From contig CAVALG010000007.1 of NCBI GenBank assembly GCA_963589585.1, positions 1 to 22,483 on the forward strand: a stretch of DNA of 22,483 nucleotides. Reading direction: 5' to 3'. Numbering within the stretch: the stretch's first letter is position 1; the number at the start of each line of letters is the position of its first letter. The DNA comes from CAVALG01 sp963589585. Its GTDB lineage: Bacteria > Bacillota > Clostridia > Oscillospirales > Acutalibacteraceae. Shown here one piece after another: positions 1-7,086 of the stretch. A model generated the notes under the pieces. That model made no database searches. It saw only the letters and a program-made list of their open reading frames with translations, and was not told where the DNA came from. The position numbers and the translations under genes were made by a program.

Positions 1-100
1 ATAATTCTACTCCGAGTATCTCTGCGCATTTTCTTGCGTAAAGGTCAAGTTCCTTCGCTTTTGTGCGCAGGGTACATCCCGGAAAATAACTGACCTTCAT
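1..100 (-). CDS. HdrB/TfrB-like CCG-domain iron-sulfur protein, N-terminal fragment
   Basis: The first 33 codons of a minus-strand gene that runs off the left edge. The start codon is the ATG at 98-100, preceded by a strong AAGGAGG at good spacing. The peptide begins MKVSYFPGCT and continues with a Lys/Arg-rich helix. This is the usual opening of the first CCG (cysteine-rich) domain of CoB-CoM heterodisulfide reductase subunit B and related thiol:fumarate reductase subunits, where CCG cysteines bind an Fe-S cluster. It starts 19 bp after fumC, so the two are probably co-transcribed. In the family these proteins pass electrons between thiols or partner flavoproteins. Which partner applies here cannot be seen, because only the N-terminus is in the window. 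The family call rests on a short motif and is moderate. Confidence 0.68.
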   Translation of the reverse strand, partial: MKVSYFPGCTLRTKAKELDLYARKCAEILGVEL

Positions 101-119
101 CTTTTTCCTCCTTAAAGGT

Positions 120-1496
120 TTAAACCATATGTTCGGGGTGGAATACCTCGTCAAACTTTTCGGCTGTTAAAAAGCCCAATTCTACGCAGGCTTCTTTAAG
201 CGAGATGTTATCTTTAAACGCCTTTTTAGCGGTTTTGGCGGCATTTTCGTAACCGATATAAGGGTTAAGCGCAGTAACCAACATAAGTGAGTTATGAAGA
301 TTATCGTGCATTTTTTCACGGTTTGCGTTTATGCCTACCGCGCATTTATCGTTAAATGATATAATTACTTCAGAAAGCAGGCGAACCGATTGCAGGAAGT
401 TATAAGCCGCTACCGGCATAAACACATTAAGTTCAAAGTTACCCTGTGACGCCGCAAAACCTACCGCCGCGTCATTACCCATTATCTGAACGGCAACCAT
501 AGTAACCGCTTCGCACTGGGTGGGATTGACCTTGCCGGGCATTATTGATGAACCGGGTTCATTTGCCGGTATGCGTATTTCTCCCAAACCGTCACGCGGA
601 CCGGAGGCCAACCAACGGACATCGTTTGCAATTTTCATCATATCCGCGGCGGTTGCTTTAATTGCACCGTGAGCAAAAACATATTCGTCCTTAGAAGTAA
701 GGGCGTGGAATTTATTAGGAGCGGTTACAAACGGTTTTCCGGTAATTTCGGCAACTTTGCTTGCAACAAGTTCCGAAAATCCTTCGGGGGCGTTAAGGCC
801 TGTACCTACCGCAGTACCGCCGAGGGCAAGTTCCGAAAGCGGTTTAACGGCAAGTTTAAGCAATTCTATATCGCGCTCAAGGCTTGCGCGCCAGCCTGAT
901 ATTTCCTGGCTAAATTTAATTGGGGTTGCGTCCTGCAAATGGGTACGCCCCGACTTTACCACACCTTGAAACTTAGTTTCCAGGCGTTTGAAGGTTGAAA
1001 TAAGAATTTCAAGCGCAGGAATAAGGTTATCTTCAATAGCCAGAACCGCCGAAATGCTCATCGCCGTTGGGAAAGTATCGTTAGATGACTGGCTCATATT
1101 AACATCGTCATTCGGGTGGCAAAGTTTTTCGCCCGCAATTTGATTTGCGCGGTTGGCAATTACCTCGTTCGCGTTCATATTAGACTGAGTGCCCGAACCG
1201 GTCTGCCAAACAACAAGCGGAAAATGGCTGTTAAGACTGCCCGAAATAACCTCGTCACAGGCAAGGGAGATAGACTCCAACTTTTTAATAGTCATTTTTT
1301 TCGGGTTGAGTTCAAAATTGGCGAAAGCCGCCGCTTTTTTGAGTATGCCGAAAGCGTGAATGATTTCGGCAGGCATAGTTTCAATACCTACGCCGATTTT
1401 AAAATTTTCGTGGCTGCGCTGAGTTTGCGCACCCCACAAACGATCGGCAGGAACCTGTATATCACCCATTGAATCATGTTCTGTACGGTAATCCAT
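120..1496 (-). CDS. fumC: Class II fumarate hydratase (fumarase C)
   Basis: Fumarase C catalyses the reversible hydration of fumarate to L-malate in the cytoplasm and needs no Fe-S cluster. The 458-residue product has the normal class II length. It shows the family blocks in order: an N-terminal segment with WGAQTQRS, the SSNDTFPTAM block in the first third, GRTHLQDATP near the middle, and the superfamily signature GSSIMPGKVNP near residue 315 that carries the mobile catalytic serine. The start ATG at 1494-1496 has a purine-rich AAGGGGG upstream. The gene lies 29 bp downstream of the LDH/MDH-family gene and 19 bp upstream of the HdrB-like gene, so it is the middle of a three-gene unit driven from the promoter at 2504-2532. 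Aspartate ammonia-lyase is the main look-alike, but the sequence blocks fit fumarase better. Confidence 0.96.
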   Translation of the reverse strand: MDYRTEHDSMGDIQVPADRLWGAQTQRSHENFKIGVGIETMPAEIIHAFGILKKAAAFANFELNPKKMTIKKLESISLACDEVISGSLNSHFPLVVWQTGSGTQSNMNANEVIANRANQIAGEKLCHPNDDVNMSQSSNDTFPTAMSISAVLAIEDNLIPALEILISTFKRLETKFQGVVKSGRTHLQDATPIKFSQEISGWRASLERDIELLKLAVKPLSELALGGTAVGTGLNAPEGFSELVASKVAEITGKPFVTAPNKFHALTSKDEYVFAHGAIKATAADMMKIANDVRWLASGPRDGLGEIRIPANEPGSSIMPGKVNPTQCEAVTMVAVQIMGNDAAVGFAASQGNFELNVFMPVAAYNFLQSVRLLSEVIISFNDKCAVGINANREKMHDNLHNSLMLVTALNPYIGYENAAKTAKKAFKDNISLKEACVELGFLTAEKFDEVFHPEHMV

Positions 1497-1525
1497 AATA
1501 AAATCCCCCTTTGGTTTAGGTTTAA

Positions 1526-2470
1526 TTATATTTCAAGGTTGCTTATAACATCTTTAAGGGTATCGGCGCTGCGGCGCAGAAGCACAATTTCATTATCGGT
1601 AAGCGGAACATTCACTTTACCGCGAACGCCGTCATGACCTACCATATTAAGTGTACTTAAACATACATCGTCAATACCGTATTCGCCGTGCATCATTGTT
1701 GATACGGTCATTGTGGTATCAATACCCGCAAGCAGGCATTTGCATATATGGCATACCGAAACCGAAACGGCATAGAATGTTGCGCCTTTACGCGCAATAA
1801 CCCTTGCGCCCGATTTGCGTACATACTGTTCAATTTCCTGGAAATTGAGTTCAGGCGTGTTAAAATCCGGATTGGAAACAAGCTGCTTACATTCCTTTAT
1901 AGGAACATTTGATATATTGGCAACCGACCACGGAATAAATGATGAATCGCCGTGTTCACCGAAAACATAAGCGTGAACATTGCTTTGGTTTATATTATAG
2001 TACTCAGAAAGTCTTGAACGCAGACGGGCGGTATCCAATATAGTGCCCGAACCGATTATGCGGTTTTCGGGCAAGCCCGACATTTTGTAGAAGGTGTAGG
2101 TAAGTATATCTACCGGATTGCTGACTATAATATATGTAGCGTTCGGAGCGTACTTTGTGATTTCGGGTATTATCTGCTTAATAATATTTACATTTGTTTG
2201 TGCAAGTTCAAGGCGTGACTGCCCCTGTTTTCTGGGTAATCCGGAAGTTATTATAACTATATCGGAGTTCTCGGCATCGCGATAATCGCCGGCATAAACC
2301 GAGCTTGCCTCGCAAAACGGGGTGCCCTGCCTGATATCAAGCGCCTCACCCAGAGCCTTTTCGCTGTTTATGTCTATCATTACAATTTCAGACGCAAGCC
2401 CCATAACCGTTAAGGTGTACGCAATGGTAGAGCCGACGCTTCCGGTACCTATGATTGAAATTTTATTCAC
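1526..2470 (-). CDS. ldh: NAD-dependent L-lactate/malate dehydrogenase family protein
   Basis: A 314-residue 2-hydroxyacid dehydrogenase using NAD. The Rossmann loop GTGSVGS is at residues 8-14, Asp33 is suited to NAD, the catalytic pair is Asp146 and His173 (in GEHGDSS), and the substrate-binding arginines are Arg86 and Arg149. GEHGDSSFIPWS looks more like lactate than malate dehydrogenases. However, the specificity position (Gln102 in classical LDH numbering) is Arg80 in LPRKQGQSR, the residue typical of malate dehydrogenases. I therefore leave lactate versus malate open; an automatic annotation would probably say L-lactate dehydrogenase. I chose the GTG at 2468-2470 because an AGGAG lies 8 bp upstream and gives a normal family N-terminus. 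The in-frame ATG at 2500 would sit at or before the predicted transcription start. First gene of the fumC cluster. Confidence 0.85.
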   Translation of the reverse strand: MNKISIIGTGSVGSTIAYTLTVMGLASEIVMIDINSEKALGEALDIRQGTPFCEASSVYAGDYRDAENSDIVIITSGLPRKQGQSRLELAQTNVNIIKQIIPEITKYAPNATYIIVSNPVDILTYTFYKMSGLPENRIIGSGTILDTARLRSRLSEYYNINQSNVHAYVFGEHGDSSFIPWSVANISNVPIKECKQLVSNPDFNTPELNFQEIEQYVRKSGARVIARKGATFYAVSVSVCHICKCLLAGIDTTMTVSTMMHGEYGIDDVCLSTLNMVGHDGVRGKVNVPLTDNEIVLLRRSADTLKDVISNLEI

Positions 2471-2503
2471 TGTATACCACTCCTGTTTTACATAATTCAT
2501 TAT

Positions 2504-2532
2504 ATTATATCATTAAGTGTCAACTAATTCAA
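2504..2532 (-). promoter_or_regulatory. Sigma-A-type promoter of the dehydrogenase-fumC cluster
   Basis: On the minus strand a -35 TTGAAT (2527-2532) and a perfect -10 TATAAT (2504-2509) are separated by 17 bp. The predicted transcript starts near 2497, about 27 nt before the GTG chosen for the dehydrogenase. No other promoter is evident before fumC, so this one probably drives the whole cluster. Confidence 0.75.
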
Positions 2533-2564
2533 TAGTTCGGCAATTATTTTACAATATACATTTT

Positions 2565-2583
2565 TGATATAACGGTTATATCA
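2565..2583. promoter_or_regulatory. 19-bp perfect palindrome upstream of the dehydrogenase promoter
   Basis: TGATATAAC-G-GTTATATCA reads identically on both strands, with 9-bp arms around one base. It is centred about 45 bp upstream of the -35 box. That position suits an activator or a secondary repressor operator. It does not match the Rex consensus well, and I cannot name the regulator. Confidence 0.5.
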
Positions 2584-2612
2584 TTTTTGCATATCAAGCG
2601 AAACAGGCAAAC

Positions 2613-2645
2613 CACAAAAAACACCGGCTGCATATATTGCAGCCG
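2613..2645 (-). terminator. Intrinsic terminator of rny
   Basis: A perfect 8-bp stem (CGGCTGCA / TGCAGCCG, 2625-2632 and 2638-2645) with a 5-nt loop is followed on the minus strand by GTGTTTTTTG. It starts 15 bp past the rny stop codon and separates rny from the dehydrogenase cluster. Confidence 0.85.
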
Positions 2646-2659
2646 ATGCTTGTCTTTTT

Positions 2660-4213
2660 TTATTTGGCAAAATCCACAACGCGATTTTCGCGTATAAGGT
2701 TTACCTTTATTTGCCCCGGATAGTCAAGTTCTTCTTCTATCCGTTTGGCTATGTCGCGCGCAACGATAACCATCTGGTCGTCGCTTATCTGGTCGGGCTT
2801 GATAATAACGCGTATTTCACGGCCTGCCTGAATGGCAAACGAAGTGTCAACACCCTTGAAAGAGTTGGCGATCTCCTCAAGTTTTTCAAGCCTTTTTATG
2901 TAGTTTTCAAGATTTTCCCTGCGTGCGCCGGGGCGTGCGGCGGATATAGCGTCCGCAGCCTGAACGAGGCAGGCGATAACCGTCTTAGCTTCAACATCGC
3001 CGTGGTGGGCGTGTATCGCGTGAATTATCTGCTCATTTTCTTTATATTTTTTGGCAGCTTCAACACCCAGCATTATGTGGGAGCCTTCCTGCTCGTGGTC
3101 AAGCGCTTTACCGATATCGTGCAATAGTCCCGCGCGTTTTGCAAGGGTAACGTCGGCGCCGAGTTCGGCAGCCATAAGTCCCGCAAGGTGGCAGACTTCC
3201 ATCGAATGGTTAAGCACATTCTGACCGTAACTTGTGCGGTAATGTAATTTACCCAGAAGTTTGATTATTTCGGGATGCATATGTGCAATTCCCGCGTCAA
3301 GCATAGCGCGTTCACCTTCACGTTTGATGGTGCGGTCAACTTCGCTTTTGGCTTTTGCAACCGCCTCTTCAATCTTGGTCGGGTGAATTCTTCCGTCGGT
3401 TATCAGCCGTTCAAGCGCAAGGCGCGCGATCTCGCGGCGGATGGGGTCAAAACTTGATACCGTTATGGCCTCCGGCGTGTCATCAATAATAAGGTCAACA
3501 CCCGTGGCGGTTTCGATTGCGCGGATGTTCCTGCCTTCACGGCCGATGATTCGACCTTTCATTTCGTCATTCGGCAGCGGAACTACCGAAACGGTCGTCT
3601 CGCTCGAATGGTCGGCAGCGCAGCGCTGTATCGCCTGCGAAATGAGTTCGCGCGACTTAGAGTCAACCTCTTCCTTAAACTGCTGCTCATATTCGCGTAT
3701 CTTAACCGCCTTTTCGTGGCAAAGTTCATCATCAAGTGCTGATATTATCTGTGATTTTGCCTGTTCAACGGTCAGACCCGAAATTTTTTCAAGCATATCA
3801 AGCTGACTTCTCTTGATTTGCTCAGCTTCCGCAATTCTTTGCTCAAGGTCTTTGGTGCGTGCGTTTATTTTTTCTTCTTTTGCTTCAATACTGTCAGTCT
3901 TTTTGTCAAGTGATTCTTCCTTTTGCTGAAGTCTGCGTTCCTGTCTTTGAACTTCGCTTCTGCGTTCTTTCAGTTCACGGTCGGTCTCGGCTTTAAGGGT
4001 GTATATTTCGTCCTTAGCTTCAAGCACCGCTTCTTTCTTTTTCGCTTCGGCAGTTTTCATAGCCTCGTTAAGAATTCGTTTGGCTTCATCCTCGGCAGAG
4101 CCGATAACAGCCTCCGATTTCCTGCGCCTGAAAGACATACCTGCCAAAAAGGAGATCACTGCAACGATTACCGCGATAATCGCAAAGATTACTATAGTAA
4201 TCGTATCGGGCAT
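2660..4213 (-). CDS. rny: Ribonuclease Y
   Basis: RNase Y is the membrane-anchored endoribonuclease that starts bulk mRNA decay in many Firmicutes. The 517-residue product (family about 520) shows the full architecture: an N-terminal transmembrane helix (about residues 3-25) followed by a basic RRRK stretch, a long charged coiled coil (about 30-190), a KH RNA-binding domain with GRIIGREGRNIR, and an HD hydrolase domain with the metal-binding HD of LLHDIGKALDHE plus the downstream HAHHGD motif. The start is the ATG at 4211-4213, which has AAAGGAGGTG right in front; an in-frame ATG ten codons upstream lacks this and would put charged residues before the membrane helix. It has its own promoter and terminator, so it appears monocistronic. 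Confidence 0.97.
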   Translation of the reverse strand: MPDTITIVIFAIIAVIVAVISFLAGMSFRRRKSEAVIGSAEDEAKRILNEAMKTAEAKKKEAVLEAKDEIYTLKAETDRELKERRSEVQRQERRLQQKEESLDKKTDSIEAKEEKINARTKDLEQRIAEAEQIKRSQLDMLEKISGLTVEQAKSQIISALDDELCHEKAVKIREYEQQFKEEVDSKSRELISQAIQRCAADHSSETTVSVVPLPNDEMKGRIIGREGRNIRAIETATGVDLIIDDTPEAITVSSFDPIRREIARLALERLITDGRIHPTKIEEAVAKAKSEVDRTIKREGERAMLDAGIAHMHPEIIKLLGKLHYRTSYGQNVLNHSMEVCHLAGLMAAELGADVTLAKRAGLLHDIGKALDHEQEGSHIMLGVEAAKKYKENEQIIHAIHAHHGDVEAKTVIACLVQAADAISAARPGARRENLENYIKRLEKLEEIANSFKGVDTSFAIQAGREIRVIIKPDQISDDQMVIVARDIAKRIEEELDYPGQIKVNLIRENRVVDFAK

Positions 4214-4379
4214 AAAATGCACCTCCTTTATATTAAAACGCAATTAAAACAATGCCGCCGCCAATAGGTGGGGCGGTCTAAAAGAGGGTTGCGTTTTTGA
4301 CCCCCTGCGAGTTGTATGAAAATCAGATATCTTGTGTTCGCCGGGCACAAAATTCACCAATATATACATACTAACATAT

Positions 4380-4408
4380 ATTTTATGCTTTTTTATGCAT
4401 ATTGTCAA
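4380..4408 (-). promoter_or_regulatory. Promoter of rny
   Basis: Minus-strand -35 TTGACA (4403-4408) and -10 TAAAAT (4380-4385) with a 17-bp spacer. Transcription would start near 4373, leaving a 5' leader of about 160 nt before the rny start. The leader contains a GC-rich potential hairpin around 4253-4277, but no clear regulatory motif. Confidence 0.75.
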
Positions 4409-4456
4409 GTGCTAATTTCGGTGGGCCGCAGGCAGCGCGCGTTTCAACTGTCATTC

Positions 4457-4487
4457 AAAAAATGGTGTCTGCCGGGTTAAGCGGCAG
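4457..4487 (-). terminator. Probable terminator of the HxlR gene
   Basis: A short stem CTGCCG / CGGCAG (4469-4474, 4482-4487) lies just past the HxlR stop. On the minus strand it is followed, after a few bases, by six T residues (4457-4462). The stem is short and the T tract is offset, so this is a weak call. Confidence 0.45.
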
Positions 4488-4493
4488 TGATAA

Positions 4494-4808
4494 TTATCGG
4501 CTTTTCGCCTGATATTGTTCCCCCCACGCCCACATAGCGTCAAGAATAGGTTTTAGGCTGTAACCCGTTTCCGTTAAAGTGTATTCTACCCTCGGAGGAA
4601 CTTCCGCATATACTTTGCGCTTTACAAGGCGGTTTTCTTCCATATTACGAAGTTGTGCGGTTAATACTTTTTGAGATACCGTTCCGATAGACTTTTTCAG
4701 TTCTCCAAAGCGCTTTGTGCCGTGCATAAGGTCGCGCAGGATAAGAACCTTCCATTTATCGCCTATCAGCATAAGAGTTGTTTCTACAGGGCAAGCGGGT
4801 AATTCCAT
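4494..4808 (-). CDS. HxlR-family winged-helix transcriptional regulator
   Basis: A 104-residue HxlR-type DNA-binding protein; the family usually has 100-120 residues and works as a dimer. It starts MELPACPVETTLMLIGDKW, with the N-terminal cysteine common in redox- or aldehyde-sensing members. The family core LIGDKWKVLILRDL, the wing region VSQKVLTAQLRNME and the terminal Y-x-LT-x-xG motif follow. The start is the ATG at 4806-4808, behind a GGAGG; an upstream in-frame ATG at 4847 lies within the palindrome of the 5' leader and has no such signal. It is divergent from the PNPOx-like gene with overlapping promoters, an arrangement in which HxlR proteins commonly control their neighbour and themselves. 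The inducing signal is unknown. Confidence 0.92.
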   Translation of the reverse strand: MELPACPVETTLMLIGDKWKVLILRDLMHGTKRFGELKKSIGTVSQKVLTAQLRNMEENRLVKRKVYAEVPPRVEYTLTETGYSLKPILDAMWAWGEQYQAKSR

Positions 4809-4842
4809 AGTAAACCTCCAATAGTTTCTTTTAGGTAAGTAT

Positions 4843-4858
4843 GGCACAATATTGTGCC
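4843..4858. promoter_or_regulatory. 16-bp perfect palindrome, candidate HxlR operator
   Basis: GGCACAAT-ATTGTGCC is a perfect palindrome in the 5' untranslated region of the HxlR gene, about 20 bp downstream of its predicted transcription start and just upstream of the likely -35 of the divergent gene. That placement suits autorepression plus control of the neighbour. The binding protein is inferred from position only. Confidence 0.5.
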
Positions 4859-4861
4859 TAC

Positions 4862-4890
4862 TTTACTTTAGATACTTTAAATGATAGTAT
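4862..4890 (+). promoter_or_regulatory. Possible promoter of the PNPOx-like gene
   Basis: A plus-strand -35 TTTACT (4862-4867) and -10 TAGTAT (4885-4890) have a 17-bp spacer. The -10 overlaps the -10 of the divergent HxlR promoter. Both boxes are imperfect, so activation or derepression by a regulator is plausible. Confidence 0.45.
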
Positions 4891-4914
4891 AAACTCACAG
4901 AAACCGAATGTCAA
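4886..4914 (-). promoter_or_regulatory. Promoter of the HxlR gene
   Basis: Minus-strand TTGACA (4909-4914) and TATACT (4886-4891) with a 17-bp spacer, close to consensus. The transcript would begin near 4879, upstream of the 16-bp palindrome. Confidence 0.75.
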
Positions 4915-4944
4915 GTTTCTGGTAAGAAACGGAGGTGTTATAAG

Positions 4945-5340
4945 ATGACAAAAGTGGTTGATTTTTTAAAGGCTAATCCTGTACAATATCTTGCAACCGT
5001 AGGGCGTGACGGTAAGGCAAAATGCAGACCCTTTATGTTCTGTTGCGAGTATGAGGGAAAACTGTGGTTCTGCACCAACAACACCAAAGAAGTATATAAG
5101 GATATGCAGGGAAACCCAAACATTGAGATTTCTGTATCTTCTTCCGATTATGCCTGGATAAGGCTTGCAGGGAAAGCGGTGTATGAAAACAATATGGCTG
5201 TAAAGGAGATTTGCATTCAAAATCCGATTGTAAAAAGCCAGTACGACAGTGCGGACAACCCGATTTTCGAGGTGTTTTATTTGGAAAATGCCCACGGTGT
5301 CATTGCCGACTTTTCCGGCAACCCGCCCTATAAGTTTTAA
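4945..5340 (+). CDS. Pyridoxamine 5'-phosphate oxidase-like (split-barrel flavin-binding) protein
   Basis: A 131-residue single-domain protein of the PNPOx-like split beta-barrel fold, which binds FMN or a related flavin as a dimer. The typical features are visible: the opening helix VVDFLKANPVQYLATVG, a strand pair with GRDGKAKCRPFMF, the ELWF-like segment KLWFCTNNTKEVYKDM, and the paired strands IEISVSSSDYAWIRLAGKAVYEN. The start ATG has GGAGG eight bases upstream. It is the only clear plus-strand gene in the window and is divergent from the HxlR regulator. Members in this setting are usually called nitroreductase- or NimA-like or pyridoxamine oxidase family; a true role in vitamin B6 synthesis is unlikely at this length. 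The substrate is unknown. Confidence 0.88.
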   Translation: MTKVVDFLKANPVQYLATVGRDGKAKCRPFMFCCEYEGKLWFCTNNTKEVYKDMQGNPNIEISVSSSDYAWIRLAGKAVYENNMAVKEICIQNPIVKSQYDSADNPIFEVFYLENAHGVIADFSGNPPYKF

Positions 5341-5444
5341 AATAATATCTAAAAACGGCAGTTTAACAAAAACACACGCATCCGAAATCGGGTGCGTGTC
5401 AGTCCGTAGGCAAAGCAGGTTTTCTGAACAAATGAAAACCTGCT
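5341..5444 (+). other. Two hairpins after the PNPOx-like gene
   Basis: The first hairpin has a 10-bp stem with one G-U pair (5374-5383 with 5390-5399). The second has a perfect 14-bp stem (5411-5424 with 5434-5447) that runs into the left end of the MITE-like element. Either could stop transcription from the plus strand, but neither is followed by a T tract, so I do not call them standard intrinsic terminators. Confidence 0.5.
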
Positions 5445-5728
5445 TTGTCTAGACAAAGCAATCGGGGTACAACGGTTCCTAAAACGGAGTATTTTCCCGT
5501 TTTGTTTGTCTCATCACTTGAAATACGGAAGTATTCCTGCGTTCTTCGGCTTCCAAACCGGAAAAATCTTCTCGTTTTAGGTCGAAGATTTTCGGCAAGC
5601 GGCGTGCTTTAGCGGCGCGGCGACCCGACCGAGGAATACTGTCGTATTGTGAGCGGAGGGCAACAAAGCCGCTTAGTACGCCGATTAGCCGAAAAAACCA
5701 TTGTACCCTGATTGTTTTGTCTATACAA
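5445..5728. mobile_element. MITE-like palindromic element, about 284 bp
   Basis: The two ends are inverted copies: 5451-5477 and 5696-5722 match at 24 of 27 positions in inverted orientation (all three differences are transitions), and the match extends outward to about 5445 and 5728. Further nested inverted repeats lie inside: 5523-5538 with 5632-5647 (13 of 16), and a stem around 5558-5571 with 5584-5595. The whole unit could fold into one long branched hairpin. A minus-strand open frame of 110 codons crosses it (5479-5811) but reads through the stems and has no family likeness, so I treat it as noncoding. There is no transposase, so movement would need one in trans. I could not define a target-site duplication. 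Confidence 0.65.
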
Positions 5729-5766
5729 GCAAACAAAAATGATATATAACACATTGCTATAACGGC

Positions 5767-5803
5767 AAACACGCATACCGCCCTAAAAGTGATATGCGTG
5801 TTT
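5767..5803. terminator. Hairpin downstream of the MecA-like gene
   Basis: A 13-bp stem with one mismatch (5767-5779 with 5791-5803) carries the core AACACGCAT, which also occurs in the hairpin at 5374-5399 on the other side of the MITE-like element. It could serve as a terminator of the MecA-like gene on the minus strand or of plus-strand read-through; the T tract is weak on both sides. The rest of 5729-5893 shows no gene. Confidence 0.4.
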
Positions 5804-5893
5804 CTTAGCAACTCCGTTTGTCAATCCGGTAATGTTGCATTTTATTAACAACTGTCAAAAGGGCGGTTTTTTATGGCATAGATTAAAACTGTG

Positions 5894-6415
5894 TCAGCCG
5901 AAAACATCATCCGATATTTTTTCGGCGTTCCGCGCCAGCGCTGCGGTAATGTGCGGTGCGGCAGTTCCAAAGGCAAATTCGTGGCCTAAATGGTAAAGCT
6001 GCGGAATGTTGCGTTCGGGTACTAAGAAGAAGGTTCCGCCTTGCCTAAACAGGCTGCATTTTATGTTGCCGCAGATGGATTGAACGGCGGCAAGATATTC
6101 TAAAAGAAGTACGCCGTTGTCGGTTTTTATTGCACGGTTCACCCTAATGCGACGCGGCGAAACGCGCAGCGGCTCGCGTTCCCGTTTAACAATTATTTTA
6201 AAACCGCTGCCCCTTACCCTGTAAAAATCGGCGGTAAAACTGCCGCGCTTTACGCTTTTAAATTCGGGCAGTGCCGTCATAATTATTTGCGACAAAAGTT
6301 CGGTGCTTTTAGGCTTTTCCGGATTTTCAACTATGTAGTCTATTCCGTAAGCGTCCGCTTCGGCTTCGTTTAAAAATATTTCTGCAGAACCGTCTTTTAA
6401 AAAACTGACCTTCAT
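5894..6415 (-). CDS. MecA-like adaptor protein
   Basis: A 173-residue protein that resembles clostridial MecA-family adaptors, which deliver substrates to the ClpC ATPase. The similarity I see is the N-terminal pattern MKVSFLKDGSAEIFLNEAEA with YGIDY, followed by a helix KSTELLSQIIMTAL, as in the MecA N-terminal domain. A two-strand and helix C-terminal region follows (LLLEYLAAVQSICGNIKCSL, then a YHLGHEFAFG turn). MecA proteins are usually 190-240 residues, so this is short. The linker region carries many basic residues (SPRRIRVNRAIK). The ATG at 6413-6415 has only a weak AAAGGTG upstream. It lies 146 bp downstream of the spoVT-like gene on the same strand. If it is not MecA, it is an unassigned cytoplasmic protein. 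Confidence 0.5.
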   Translation of the reverse strand: MKVSFLKDGSAEIFLNEAEADAYGIDYIVENPEKPKSTELLSQIIMTALPEFKSVKRGSFTADFYRVRGSGFKIIVKREREPLRVSPRRIRVNRAIKTDNGVLLLEYLAAVQSICGNIKCSLFRQGGTFFLVPERNIPQLYHLGHEFAFGTAAPHITAALARNAEKISDDVFG

Positions 6416-6561
6416 AATCGGTCACCGCACCTTTCCCGAAAACGGAGCCGTGCGCAGAAAATTGCAAACGGACAAAATTCACCGCTCTCCGTAATCTGTA
6501 TATCTGATATATCATATTACGAAAAGCGGAATTCTGTTATTGTTTTATTTGGATTTTCAGT

Positions 6562-7086
6562 TCATTCTTCAAGCTGCTTGCCTAAAAACGCCGCCGCAAC
6601 GCTTGCAAGCTTAACATCACTGTCTTCGGGACGCGAGTTGGATTCATCCTGTAAAAGTATCACCGCGCCGGCAACATCACCTGCCGAAATAATCGGCACA
6701 ATAACGGTTGCGCGGCGGCTTATTCCCTCTAAAACTATCGGTTGGTCATCGGTAGTCTTGCCGAGTACAAACGAGCGCCTGTCCTCTGTGTATTCTTCAA
6801 GCGACGGCGCAACGCGGCGGTCAAGGACCTCACGCTTTGAAATACCTGCGGCGGCAATGCAGTGGTCGCGGTCGCATACAACAACGGCAAACGGAGTGCA
6901 TTTTGCAAGCACTTCCGAATATTTTGCTGCCGTCTGTGACATTTCACCTATCGGCGAATACTTTTTAAAAATAACTTCCCCGTCCGCATCTGTGTAAATT
7001 TCCAACGGGTCGCCCTCGCGTATACGCATAGTGCGGCGGATTTCTTTCGGGATAACGACCCTGCCGAGGTCATCTGCTTGTGTCAA
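6562..7086 (-). CDS. spoVT: SpoVT-like AbrB/GAF transcriptional regulator, 5' end replaced by the inserted element
   Basis: SpoVT is a DNA-binding regulator of forespore genes. The product has an AbrB-type swapped-hairpin DNA-binding domain (DDLGRVVIPKEIRRTMRIRE, then GDPLEIYTD), a linker, and a GAF-like sensor domain (about residues 45-170) ending SVAAAFLGKQLEE. Family members normally begin MKATGIVRRIDDLGR. Here everything before DDLGR is replaced by TQA, and upstream the frame reads an A/T-rich unrelated stretch to a TAA at 7114-7116. The only possible start nearby is the TTG at 7084-7086, with no ribosome binding site. The missing part forms the first strand of the DNA-binding hairpin, so the gene is probably silent or poorly functional as shown. 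The adjacent recombinases suggest the break is the attachment site of the mobile element. The family call is firm; the split is inferred from known family sequence. Confidence 0.85.
   Translation of the reverse strand: MTQADDLGRVVIPKEIRRTMRIREGDPLEIYTDADGEVIFKKYSPIGEMSQTAAKYSEVLAKCTPFAVVVCDRDHCIAAAGISKREVLDRRVAPSLEEYTEDRRSFVLGKTTDDQPIVLEGISRRATVIVPIISAGDVAGAVILLQDESNSRPEDSDVKLASVAAAFLGKQLEE

Noticed and set aside
5479..5811. Minus-strand open frame of 110 codons across the MITE-like element
   Set aside because: It crosses nested inverted repeats and the right terminal repeat, has no good ribosome binding site and no family likeness. I read it as a by-product of the repeat.
5779..5873. CCGCCC (5779 region) and GGGCGG followed by T6 (5861-5873) as a plus-strand terminator
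   Set aside because: The arms are only about 7 bp and about 75 nt apart, with another hairpin in between, so the pairing is weak.
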